A DNA stretch of 64,000 bases from positions 1 to 64,000 of the forward strand of contig NZ_JALJRY010000029.1 of NCBI RefSeq assembly GCF_024519455.1, given 5' to 3'. Shown here in pieces: positions 25,817-34,007 of this stretch; the first letter of the stretch is position 1; the number at the start of each line of letters is the position of its first letter. The notes beneath the pieces were generated by a model. The model searched no databases and was not told the DNA's origin. It saw only the letters and a program-made list of their open reading frames with translations. The DNA is from Streptomyces sp. STR69. GTDB taxonomy: Bacteria; Actinomycetota; Actinomycetes; Streptomycetales; Streptomycetaceae. The translations under genes and the position numbers were made by a program.

Positions 25817-28165
25817 ATGACACCTGAACGACCCGACCCGGCAGTGCCCACGGCCACCTACCGGCTGCAGCTGCAGCCCGAGTTCCCGTTCGCGGCGGCC
25901 GCGGCGGCCGTGCCGTACCTGGCGTCGCTCGGCGTCTCGCACCTGCACCTCTCCCCCGTCCTCGAGTCCGTCCCCGGTTCGACGCACGGCTACGACGTCG
26001 TGGACCACGCGCGCGTGCGGGACGAACTCGGCGGCGAGGACGGTCTGCGGGCGCTCGCACGCACCGCGCGGGAGCACGGTCTCGGTCTGGTGATGGACAT
26101 CGTGCCCAACCACATGGCCATGGCCCCGCGCCACAACCACGCCCTGTGGGAGGTCCTCAGGGAGGGCCCCAAGTCGCCGTACGCGCGCTGGTTCGACATC
26201 GACTGGGAGGCCCAGGGCGGACGGTTGCTGCTGCCGGTGCTGGGCGGACCGGTCGGCTCCGAGATGGAGCACCTGGAGGTCGACGGTGACGTGCTGCGCT
26301 ACTACGACCATGTGTTCCCGCTCCGCGCGGGCACCGGGGAGCTGCCGTTGCCGCGGCTCCTGGACGCGCAGTGGTACCGCCTCGGGTGGTGGCGGCTGGC
26401 CCGCACCGAGCTCAACTACCGGCGCTTCTTCAGCATTTCGGAGCTGATCGGGGTGCGCGTGGAGGACCCGGAGGTCTTCGACGCCACGCACGGCAAGATC
26501 CTGCAGCTGCTGCGCGAGGGCGTCGTGGACGGGCTGCGCGTCGACCACCCCGACGGCCTCGCCGACCCCGACGACTACCTCCGGCGGCTGCACGAGGCGA
26601 CCGGGGGCCGCTGGACGGTCGTGGAGAAGATCCTCGCGGACGGGGAGCGACTGCCGGCGTCCTGGCCCGTCGCGGGCACCACCGGCTACGACGCCCTCAG
26701 GCACGTCGACGGGCTGTTCACGGACCCGGCGGGGGCGGGGGAACTCCTGGGCCAGTACCGGAGGTTCGCGGCCCCGCAGACGGACCGCGGCGGGCACTGG
26801 GAGGCGACGGTGCGGCGGGCGGCGTACAAGGTGCTCACGCACGAGCTGGACGCCGAGCTGGACCGGCTGACCCGGGTGGTGAGCAGGCTGTGCGCCGCGT
26901 CCCCGGAGCCCGCGCTGCGCGACCGGGCTCCCTGGGCGCTGCGGACCGCGCTGGTGGAGTTCCTGGTGCGCATGGAGGTCTACCGGCCGTACACCTCGGG
27001 CGACACCGCGGCCGTCGTCACCGAGGAGGCGGCGGCCGAGGCCCGGCAGGCGTTCGTCGTCGCGGAGGAGGCGGGCGCCGTCGACGTCGTACGGGATCTG
27101 TTGCTGGGGCGGTTCGGGGACGGGCCCGAGGAGGTCGAGTTCCGGGTCCGGTTCGCGCAGACGGCGTCCGCGCTGCGGGCCAAGTCCGTGGAGGACACGG
27201 CGTTCTACCGCTATGTGCCGCTGCTGTCGGCGACCGAGGTGGGCGGGAACCCGGGCAGTCCGGCCGTGTCCCCGGAGGACTTCCACGCGTACTGCGCGCG
27301 CGTGCAGCGCGACTGGCCCGTGGCGGGCACCGTGCTGACGACCCACGACACCAAGCGCAGTGCGGACGTACGGGCCGCGCTGGCCGTGCTCACCGAGGTG
27401 CCGGAGCGCTGGGCGGACGCGCTGACCGAGGTGACCCGTACCGGTGAGGGTGTGCCGGACGCGCAACTGGCGTGGGCGGCCTGGCAGACGGTGTTCGGTC
27501 TCGGCCCGGCGGACGCGGAGCGCGTGCAGGGTGCCCTGTTGAAGCATGTGCGGGAGGCGGGCCTGCACACGAGCTGGACGGAGCAGGAGCCGTCGTACGA
27601 GGAGGCGGTGGCCGCGTTCGTCGCGGCGGGCCCGTGCGGGCCGCCCGGTGAGCGCGTGGCCGCCTTCCGCGAGGCGCTGGAGCCGCACATCCGGGCGAAC
27701 GTGCTGGGCGCCGCCCTGCTCCAGCTGACGATGCCGGGAGTGCCGGACCTGTACCAGGGCACCGAGGCCGAGTACCTGGCCCTGGTCGACCCCGACAACC
27801 GGCGGCCCGTGCCGTTCCCGCCCCCGGAGCCGGGCGCCAAGGGCGCGGTGACGGCCGCCGCGCTGCGGCTGCGGGCCCGCCGTCCCGAGGCCTTCGGCGA
27901 CGCGGCGACGTACGCCCCGCTGGCGGCTGAGGGCCCGGCGGCGGCGCACTGTGTGGCGTTCGCCCGCTCTGGGGCCGCGGTCACGGCCGTGACCCGGCTG
28001 TCGTCGCGGCTCGCGGAGGCGGGCGGCTGGCGCGACACGGTGCTCCCGCTGCCGCCCGGCCGGTGGGCCGATGTGCTCGCTCCGGAGCGGCAGTTCACGG
28101 GGCACGCACGCGTGGCGGAGCTTTTCGAGTTGTCGCCGGTGGTGCTGCTGGAGGTCTCGGGTTAG
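25817..28165 (+). CDS. treY: Maltooligosyl trehalose synthase
   Basis: This 782-aa GH13 enzyme converts the reducing-end alpha-1,4 linkage of maltodextrin to an alpha,alpha-1,1 (trehalosyl) linkage. The diagnostic N-terminal start TYRLQLQPEFPF is present, with DIVPNH (region I), GLRVDHPDGL (region II), VVEKIL (region III) and VLTTHDTKRS (region IV). TreZ, which releases trehalose from the product, is encoded at 34008-35756 rather than adjacent. The stop overlaps the convergent P450-like gene by 4 nt. Confidence 0.96.
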   Translation: MTPERPDPAVPTATYRLQLQPEFPFAAAAAAVPYLASLGVSHLHLSPVLESVPGSTHGYDVVDHARVRDELGGEDGLRALARTAREHGLGLVMDIVPNHMAMAPRHNHALWEVLREGPKSPYARWFDIDWEAQGGRLLLPVLGGPVGSEMEHLEVDGDVLRYYDHVFPLRAGTGELPLPRLLDAQWYRLGWWRLARTELNYRRFFSISELIGVRVEDPEVFDATHGKILQLLREGVVDGLRVDHPDGLADPDDYLRRLHEATGGRWTVVEKILADGERLPASWPVAGTTGYDALRHVDGLFTDPAGAGELLGQYRRFAAPQTDRGGHWEATVRRAAYKVLTHELDAELDRLTRVVSRLCAASPEPALRDRAPWALRTALVEFLVRMEVYRPYTSGDTAAVVTEEAAAEARQAFVVAEEAGAVDVVRDLLLGRFGDGPEEVEFRVRFAQTASALRAKSVEDTAFYRYVPLLSATEVGGNPGSPAVSPEDFHAYCARVQRDWPVAGTVLTTHDTKRSADVRAALAVLTEVPERWADALTEVTRTGEGVPDAQLAWAAWQTVFGLGPADAERVQGALLKHVREAGLHTSWTEQEPSYEEAVAAFVAAGPCGPPGERVAAFREALEPHIRANVLGAALLQLTMPGVPDLYQGTEAEYLALVDPDNRRPVPFPPPEPGAKGAVTAAALRLRARRPEAFGDAATYAPLAAEGPAAAHCVAFARSGAAVTAVTRLSSRLAEAGGWRDTVLPLPPGRWADVLAPERQFTGHARVAELFELSPVVLLEVSG

Positions 28166-29250
28166 GTGTGCACCCGGAGGGTCCGGGGCGAGCGGCGGAC
28201 CAGGTCGTCGGGCTGGTGCCGGGGGCCCGGTGCGCGGCGGAGGCCGGGCAGGGCGGACAGGAGGGCCCCTAGGCCGTGTTCGGCCGTGAGAGCGGCCAGC
28301 AGGGCATCGAGACCCGTGCCGTGGGCGAGCGGTCCGGGGTCGGTGCGGAAGGCGTCGTAGCGGTCCGGGTCGGTGAAGCGTTCCGGGTCGCGGCCGGCGG
28401 CGCCGAGCAGACAGGCGACGGTGGCCCCGGCGGGTACCGCGCCGACGGGTGCGACGGCCCGGCGCAGCACGATGTGCAGCGGCGGATCGCGGCGCAGGGA
28501 CTCCGCCCAGGCGCCCGGCGTGAGGTCGGGGCGGGTGCGGAGCCCGTCCAACTGGCGTGGATGGTCGAGGAGGTTGGCGAGGAACGACGCGAGCGCCCGC
28601 GCGGTGCTCTCGCCGGACGCGCCGAGCAGCGTGCCCACCAGCCCGGTGACGGTGTCGTCCGAGAGCGGGCCGCCGTCACTCCGCGCGGTGCACAGCACGG
28701 ACAGCAGGTCACCGCCCGGGTGGGCGCGACGCCGGGCCGTCAACGGACGCAGGAAGGCGCCCAGTTCGGGACGGCCGCCCCCGGAGCGGCCGAGTCCCGT
28801 GCGGCACCAGCGGTGCACCCGCGCGGTCTCCTCGTAGGGCAGTCCGAGGGCGGCCACGGCCGTGGCGGTGGGCAGCCAGTCGCAGAACTCGGCCACCAGG
28901 TCGGCGTCCTCACGGGCGGCGAGGCGCCGGGCGAGGACATGGGCGCTGCGTTCGACGGCGGCGGTCAGGGCGGCCAGTGCGGGCCCGCGCAGGACCCGGT
29001 CCACGAGCCGGCCCGCCTCGGGTGCGGCCGGGAGCCCGCCCCCGGGCACGGCGACGAGCCTCGGGTCGGCGAGGGCGGCACGGACATCGTCGTAGCGGCT
29101 GAGGAGCCAGGCTCCGAACGGCTCGTCGTACACGAGCGGGTAGTGCGTGCGGAGGGTGCGGTAGAGCGGATACGGGTCCTGTACGGCCGTCCGCAGGCTC
29201 GGTGGTCCCGGTGGACGGGCGGGGGCGCCCGCGGTCCGGGGGACGGTCAC
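28162..29250 (-). CDS. Cytochrome P450-like protein lacking the haem-ligand cysteine
   Basis: This roughly 362-aa protein has P450 architecture. An N-terminal DPYPLYRTLR region is followed by an I-helix GLVGTLLGASGEST near 203-216, an ExxR motif (E250, R253 in ESLRR) and a C-terminal FTDPDRYDAF. Where a bacterial P450 has the F-G-x-G-x-H-x-C-x-G haem loop, this protein reads LAHGTGLDALLAA near 308-320, with no Cys. I re-read the DNA around 28290-28330. No simple frame change gives a normal haem loop. It is therefore probably not a typical monooxygenase and may be a pseudoenzyme. GTG 29250 is a tentative start with a weak site. The end overlaps treY by 4 nt. Confidence 0.7.
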   Translation of the reverse strand: MTVPRTAGAPARPPGPPSLRTAVQDPYPLYRTLRTHYPLVYDEPFGAWLLSRYDDVRAALADPRLVAVPGGGLPAAPEAGRLVDRVLRGPALAALTAAVERSAHVLARRLAAREDADLVAEFCDWLPTATAVAALGLPYEETARVHRWCRTGLGRSGGGRPELGAFLRPLTARRRAHPGGDLLSVLCTARSDGGPLSDDTVTGLVGTLLGASGESTARALASFLANLLDHPRQLDGLRTRPDLTPGAWAESLRRDPPLHIVLRRAVAPVGAVPAGATVACLLGAAGRDPERFTDPDRYDAFRTDPGPLAHGTGLDALLAALTAEHGLGALLSALPGLRRAPGPRHQPDDLVRRSPRTLRVHT

Positions 29251-29759
29251 GTCCGTGAGACACAGCACCGCCGTCCGCTCCCGTGGTCGCAGCTCCGCCG
29301 CACGCCGTCGAGGGGGCGCGGCCGGTCGTCCGCGTCCTGCGCGCACGCGGCTGCCCCCAGCCGACCACCGCACCGCGCGGACCGCAGCTCCCGTACGGCC
29401 GTTCGAGTGAGGCGGACGCGCCCTGTCCCTACGGCGTGCGACAGGTCCCCGGCCACCGGCTCGCACCCGCGTACGGACCCGGTGCGCGGGTCGAGCCGCG
29501 GGCGTGCGGTGACGTGCCGGGACGGCGGTGTTCCGGGTGCGGGGGCACGCGCGTGTGCACGGTGGGAACGTCACCGTCGGTGCGCGCGGGTGCTCGCGAG
29601 ACCCCCTGGAAATCCCCGGCCCCCCGCTGGCACCAACGCGCCTACCGGCTGCCGGTAAATGCCCCTGGGCGCCCCCTGGAGCCTCCCCCGCGGTCTTCTT
29701 GACAGTTCACAGAGGCCATGAAGTACTGCGGTTGCGAAGCCGGGGCGGAGTAGTCGGGG
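29251..29759. other. Intergenic region between P450-like and M14 peptidase genes
   Basis: About 500 bases between divergent genes hold no reading frame I trust. The frame running upstream from the P450-like gene is Arg-rich noise. A TTGACA at 29699-29704 is followed 17 nt later by AGTACT (29722-29727), a plausible promoter for the M14 gene at 29760. Confidence 0.5.
29699..29727 (+). promoter_or_regulatory. Candidate promoter of the M14 peptidase gene
   Basis: A consensus TTGACA -35 lies 17 nt before AGTACT. The predicted transcript would have a leader of roughly 25 nt before the GTG at 29760. The -10 is weak, so the call is moderate. Confidence 0.45.
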
Positions 29760-31052
29760 GTGAGTCTCCTGCCGGAGTTGCGATACCCCAGTGTGACCGA
29801 ACTGGTCTCGTCCGCCAGGGCGTTGGCCGCTCACCGGCCGGCTCTGTGCACCCTGCGCCAAGTAGGTGTCTCCCGCGCGGGCAGGCCGCTTCATCTGCTG
29901 TCCGTGGGGCACGCCCGGCGCGCCGTCCTGGTGGTCGCGGGCGCCCACGCCAACGAGCCGACCGGCGGCTCCACACTCCTCGCACTCGCCGAACGGGTGG
30001 TCCGCGACCGGGAGTTGAGGTCGGACACCTCCTGGCACTTCCTGCTCTGCGCGGACCCGGACGGGGCGAGCCTGCACGTCACCCCGGCCCCGCGCAGCCT
30101 GTTCGACTACCACCTCGGTTTCTTCCGTCCGGCGGGACCGGAGCAGCCCGAGTGGTCGCCCTCCGTACTGCCGCCCGATCAACTGCCCCCGGAGACCCGG
30201 GCCTTGATCCGGGTGATCGACGAGCTGCGGCCCTATCTCCAGGTGACCCTGCACGGCACCGATCTGGGCGGCAGCTGGGTGCAGTTGACGAAGGACATTC
30301 CGGGACTGGCCGAGCCGTTCGCGAAGTCGGCGGCGGAGCTGCGCATCCCGGTGGAGACGGGCGCCTCGGACGCGGCGGGCTGGCCCGCCTCGGGACCCGG
30401 GGTGCATGTCATGCCGGCGCCCGGTTCGGGCGCTGCCTACCCGAGCATGCCGGACGACGCCCGGCACAGCACCTGGTACCACGCGCACCGCTACGGCGGC
30501 CTGACCGCGGTCGTGGAGGTCCCGATGTGGGCGAGCGACCTGGTGGACGACCCGGCACCGCATCCCGCCCCGGCGGCGGCGTTACGGCGGCTGGCGCGCC
30601 GTCTGCTGCGGGACGGGCGGGAGGTGGAGCGGGTGCTCGCCGATGCGCTGCCGCGGCTCCAGGGCGTCGACGGGCCGCTGCTGCGGGCCGCCAAGTGGGC
30701 GCTGGAGCTGGTGCCCGGCCTGGCCGCGGACTGGACGCACACCTCTCCGGCCGACACCACGATGGCGTACGTCGGCAGCGTGGACGCGTTCGGGCGCCGG
30801 CTGCCGTTACGGGCGGCGGCGATGCTGCTGCGGGTGTTGCGGGAGACCGACGACCGCGCGGCGCCCCTGCTCGAACACCTCGTCGCGAACTGGAGCGACG
30901 CCTTCGCGGAACGCTTCCGCGCCCGCTGGGTGCCCCTGGAGCATCAGGTGGAGCACCAGTCCCGCACGGTCGTGGCGGCGGCGCTGTACGCGCGCGAGCA
31001 GGCGGGCGGAGTCGGCGAGGCCCCACGCGCGCGTGCCCGACGCTCGGCCTGA
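29760..31052 (+). CDS. M14 family zinc carboxypeptidase (first paralogue)
   Basis: This 430-aa protein has an N-terminal M14 metallocarboxypeptidase domain. The zinc motif HxxE is in GAHANEPTGG (H63, E66), the third zinc ligand is the His in VTLHGTDLGG, and the catalytic Glu is probably in AVVEVPMW. No signal peptide is visible, so the protein is probably cytoplasmic despite the family's usual secretion. A second domain of about 170 aa follows. A GTG start with GGAG about 10 nt upstream gives MSLLPELRYPSV. The same RYPSV start occurs in the paralogue at 31487-33130. Confidence 0.82.
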   Translation: MSLLPELRYPSVTELVSSARALAAHRPALCTLRQVGVSRAGRPLHLLSVGHARRAVLVVAGAHANEPTGGSTLLALAERVVRDRELRSDTSWHFLLCADPDGASLHVTPAPRSLFDYHLGFFRPAGPEQPEWSPSVLPPDQLPPETRALIRVIDELRPYLQVTLHGTDLGGSWVQLTKDIPGLAEPFAKSAAELRIPVETGASDAAGWPASGPGVHVMPAPGSGAAYPSMPDDARHSTWYHAHRYGGLTAVVEVPMWASDLVDDPAPHPAPAAALRRLARRLLRDGREVERVLADALPRLQGVDGPLLRAAKWALELVPGLAADWTHTSPADTTMAYVGSVDAFGRRLPLRAAAMLLRVLRETDDRAAPLLEHLVANWSDAFAERFRARWVPLEHQVEHQSRTVVAAALYAREQAGGVGEAPRARARRSA

Positions 31053-31067
31053 CCCCGCCCGTGCCGC

Positions 31068-31490
31068 TCAGCCGTCCAGCGCAAAGACGTCTCCCGTCCG
31101 CGCCGCCATGACGCACCCGTTCGAGAAGGTCCTCGTGTAGTCGACCGGGCGCCCTTTCCACTCCCCGCGCGCGTGGGCGGTCACCGGGGCGTAGATCATC
31201 GGGCAGAACACGCTTCTGGCCGGGATGGCGTCGATGTCACCTCCCACCGCGGCCAGTTCGGCACAGGCCTCGGCCGCGTGGGCGTGACCCTGGGGCGGGT
31301 CGCACAGGAGCAGGGTCCCGCGTGTGTCACTGGACCGGCTGTCGCCACGGGTGACGGTGAGCTGGAGCCAGTCGCCCTGGAAGCCGTGCCGGGGTGCCGC
31401 CTGGGCAGGTGTCAGACCGCCGGCGGCGAGAAGCACGGCCACGGACAGGAGGGTGCCCCGGAGGGCGGTCGCTCGGGAGATGTACGTCAT
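31068..31490 (-). CDS. Subtilisin inhibitor-like (SSI) protease inhibitor
   Basis: This 140-aa secreted inhibitor is of the Streptomyces subtilisin inhibitor family (I16). The signal peptide is cleaved near AQAAP. Four cysteines (C63, C76, C96, C126) fit the two family disulfides. The reactive-site loop reads CPMIYAPV, putting Met98 at P1 and Ile99 at P1', as expected for subtilisin-type targets. The C-terminal NGCVMAA matches the family core. The ATG overlaps the M14 stop by 4 nt (ATGA) and has only a weak Shine-Dalgarno, so its translation probably depends on the upstream peptidase gene. Confidence 0.9.
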   Translation of the reverse strand: MTYISRATALRGTLLSVAVLLAAGGLTPAQAAPRHGFQGDWLQLTVTRGDSRSSDTRGTLLLCDPPQGHAHAAEACAELAAVGGDIDAIPARSVFCPMIYAPVTAHARGEWKGRPVDYTRTFSNGCVMAARTGDVFALDG

Positions 31491-33130
31491 TCCGGATGCA
31501 TCGGCACCGTCGCCTCCGTGCCCCAGCCCGGCTCACCCGAACGGGAGCGCACGGGCGTGTGCCGCCGGGCCAGTTCGAACGCGCTGAGCACCACGCGCGA
31601 CTGGTACTCGACCTGGCGTGCGACGGAGATCCAGCGCGCCCCGAAGCCGTCCCGGTAGTCGGCGCACCACTCGTCGATCAGCCGGTCCAGCTCCGGCAGC
31701 ACACCGGCCGGGTCGCTCCCGGAGGCGACGACGAGCTGGTACAGCAGCCCTGCCGTGCGCAGGGCGAGGCGCCGGCCCGCGATGCGCAGGGCGGCGAGAT
31801 GCGCGGTGTTGAGCGGCGGCAGCGGGCGTGCGGCACTGGTGTCGACGTCGGGATCCCACGCGTCGGCGAGTCCGGGGCAGACCAGTAAGTAGTCGTCGAC
31901 CGGCGCGAGCAGCCGCGCGGCGTCGGGCACGAGAAGGGTGCGGGGCAGCAGGCCGGGTGTGGCCGTCGGCGCGGGAGCGGGACGACCGACGTCGTGCCGG
32001 GGGCGGCTGTCGGCCGCGCCCGCCGTCGGCGGTCCCACCACGCCGGTTCCCGGCCGGACGACCGTCAGCGGCACCGGCCCGCCGGCCCGGGAAAACGTCC
32101 CCACGTCCCCGACGCCCGCGCTCGACCGGGCGGCCCCTGTCCCCGTCGCCCCCGCGCCGGCCCCGTCCTGCACGTACGGCCGTATGCGCGCGAGGAGTTG
32201 CTCCAGGATGCGGGTGTCGTGGCGCAGGGTGTGGCTGACGGTGCGCAGGACCGCGTCCGCGTCGGCGGGCGGGGAGCCGTCCTCGACGCCGGCCACGCCC
32301 CACATCGGCGCCTCCACGACCGCGGTGACCGTGCCGTGCCGGTGCGGGTGGAACCAGGTCGACTCGACGGCGGCCTCGGTGATGGCGGCGGCCAGATCGC
32401 CCCTGCGCGGTGGGGGGATGCGGTAGACGGCGGGGCCGATGCTGGGCCAGTAGAGGGTGTCGTACGGCCCGAGTTCGCGCGGGATGCCGAGGCGGGCCGC
32501 GGTGTGCGCGACGCGTTGGGCGAGGCCCGGGAGGTCGCGGGTCAGCTCGACGAAGCCGCCGCCGACGTCGACGCCGTGCAGGGAGCACTGGAGGAAGGGC
32601 CGCAGTTCGTCCTGGACCTCCAACAGGGCGCGGGTTTCCGGGAGTCGGGCCCCGGCCGCGCCGTCCGGCAGCCACTCGGGCTGTTCCAGGAAGCCGGGCC
32701 GGAAGAAGTTCCGGAAATACCGGCCGAGGCTGTAGGGGCCGGGCAGCCAGCCCTCGTTGCGGCGCGAGCCGTCGGGGTCGAGGGACAGCAGCAGGTTCCA
32801 GGTGGCATCGGCGCCCTCGCTCAACCGGGGGTCGGCGAGGACCCGTTCGGCCAGGCGCAGCACCGTCGCGCCGCCCACGGGCTCGTTGGCGTGCGGTCCG
32901 GCGACCACGAGGGCCTGACGGCTGCCGTGGCCCACGGAGAGCAGCCACAGGGGCGTACCGGCGCGGGAGGTCCCGACACGGCGCAGCCGGGCGTCCTGGG
33001 GGCGGCGGGCGACGAGCGCGGCGGCCTGGGCCCCCAGCTCGTCCACGGACGGGTAGCGGAGGAGTGGTGGCAGGGCACACCTCCACGAAAGTGGTGCCGT
33101 CGGTTCACCTGATGTGCATGGTGTACGCAC
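31487..33130 (-). CDS. M14 family zinc carboxypeptidase (second paralogue, with linker insertion)
   Basis: This 547-aa paralogue of the gene at 29760 keeps the zinc motif in GPHANEPVGG, the third ligand in CSLHGVDVGG and the Glu in AVVEAPMW. It differs by a low-complexity Gly/Ala/Pro/Thr-rich insertion (about residues 325-400) between the catalytic part and the shared C-terminal domain. The listed start is GTG 33130. The sequence aligning with the paralogue begins only near a CTG at about 33076, which has GGAGG 7 nt upstream, so the true start is unsure. It is followed by an ATGA overlap with the SSI gene. Confidence 0.8.
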   Translation of the reverse strand: MRTPCTSGEPTAPLSWRCALPPLLRYPSVDELGAQAAALVARRPQDARLRRVGTSRAGTPLWLLSVGHGSRQALVVAGPHANEPVGGATVLRLAERVLADPRLSEGADATWNLLLSLDPDGSRRNEGWLPGPYSLGRYFRNFFRPGFLEQPEWLPDGAAGARLPETRALLEVQDELRPFLQCSLHGVDVGGGFVELTRDLPGLAQRVAHTAARLGIPRELGPYDTLYWPSIGPAVYRIPPPRRGDLAAAITEAAVESTWFHPHRHGTVTAVVEAPMWGVAGVEDGSPPADADAVLRTVSHTLRHDTRILEQLLARIRPYVQDGAGAGATGTGAARSSAGVGDVGTFSRAGGPVPLTVVRPGTGVVGPPTAGAADSRPRHDVGRPAPAPTATPGLLPRTLLVPDAARLLAPVDDYLLVCPGLADAWDPDVDTSAARPLPPLNTAHLAALRIAGRRLALRTAGLLYQLVVASGSDPAGVLPELDRLIDEWCADYRDGFGARWISVARQVEYQSRVVLSAFELARRHTPVRSRSGEPGWGTEATVPMHPE

Positions 33131-33251
33131 AGTCAGTCACGACCCGAGGGGTACGTCAACACCGCCGTACGCAAAGGGATTTCACGCGGACCCAAGATCG
33201 CCACATCGGGTAAAGCCCAGGCCAGAGGTGAGGTGGGGCTGAGTTCGGGCT

Positions 33252-33284
33252 CGGTCCGGAGTTGGTCCGGAGTCGGTCCGGCTC
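33252..33284 (+). repeat. Three tandem 11-bp repeats at the FHA gene 3' end
   Basis: CGGTCCGGAGT (33252-33262), TGGTCCGGAGT (33263-33273) and the partly diverged CGGTCCGGCTC (33274-33284) run in tandem up to the stop codon of the minus-strand FHA gene. Confidence 0.75.
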
Positions 33285-33834
33285 AGTTCACGGCGAGCCG
33301 GAACGCCATCCGTCCGAAGCCGATCTGATCGCCCTCGCGGACGACGGCCGCGCCGATCACCCGACGGCCGTTGACCGTCGTGCCGTTGGTCGAACCGAGG
33401 TCGCGCAGCACCCACATGCCGCCCTGGCGGCTGAGTTCGGCGTGCACCCGGGACACCGTCTCGTGGGTCAGGCGCAGCCCGTTGGCGGGGTCGCGGCCGA
33501 TCCGCAGCGGGTTTCCGTTGCCGGGGTGGGGCAGCAGCAGCTTGGGGAGCCGCTCGGCCTGCCAGGCCCTGCGCAGCCGTACCGTGAACCCGGAGACGGC
33601 CTCCACGGTGCCGAACAGGGCGCGGGAGAGGCGGCTTTCGGTGGGCAGGTCGGCGGTGAGCGCGACGAGTTCCTCGGACCGGCGGGCGGCGAGCGCCAGC
33701 TCCATGCGGCGGATGAACGTGTCGTGCGAGAGCCGTCCCATGGCGACGCCGTCATGGAGGACCTTGAGCGCCTTGTCGCGCTCCACGTCGGACAACCGCG
33801 CGGGGTACGTGTGGAACTCGAAGGACGACGTCAC
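33283..33834 (-). CDS. DUF1707 and FHA domain-containing protein
   Basis: This 183-aa soluble protein has two parts. The N-terminal DUF1707 motif (ARLSDVERDKALKVLHDG, residues 12-29, continuing to the AARRSEEL helix) precedes a C-terminal FHA domain with GRDP, the phosphothreonine-binding pair R-V-H in SRVHAEL and the strand DLGSTNGTTVNGRRV. FHA domains bind phosphothreonine, so a Ser/Thr kinase partner is implied, but none is adjacent. GTG 33834 gives MTSSFEFHTYP. Upstream in-frame sequence is not protein-like. There is no Shine-Dalgarno, so it is possibly leaderless. Confidence 0.85.
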   Translation of the reverse strand: MTSSFEFHTYPARLSDVERDKALKVLHDGVAMGRLSHDTFIRRMELALAARRSEELVALTADLPTESRLSRALFGTVEAVSGFTVRLRRAWQAERLPKLLLPHPGNGNPLRIGRDPANGLRLTHETVSRVHAELSRQGGMWVLRDLGSTNGTTVNGRRVIGAAVVREGDQIGFGRMAFRLAVN

Positions 33835-34007
33835 GTTCGTGATTGTCGGGCAGTGAACCCCGGGTGTCCAGAAGACGCGGAAACGGCCCGCACGCGCGCG
33901 AAGATGACGACACCTGCGCCAAAGGGGTGGATTCAAAAGCGGATTGATCTCGTTTGAAGCACGATGGACGGGCTACATCCCGGTGAGCAGACGAAGGGGA
34001 ACCGTCC

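Noticed and set aside
28290..28345. Frameshift hiding a normal P450 haem loop
   Set aside because: Re-reading the reverse complement in the neighbouring frames gives no H-x-C-x-G pattern, so the loop appears genuinely changed.
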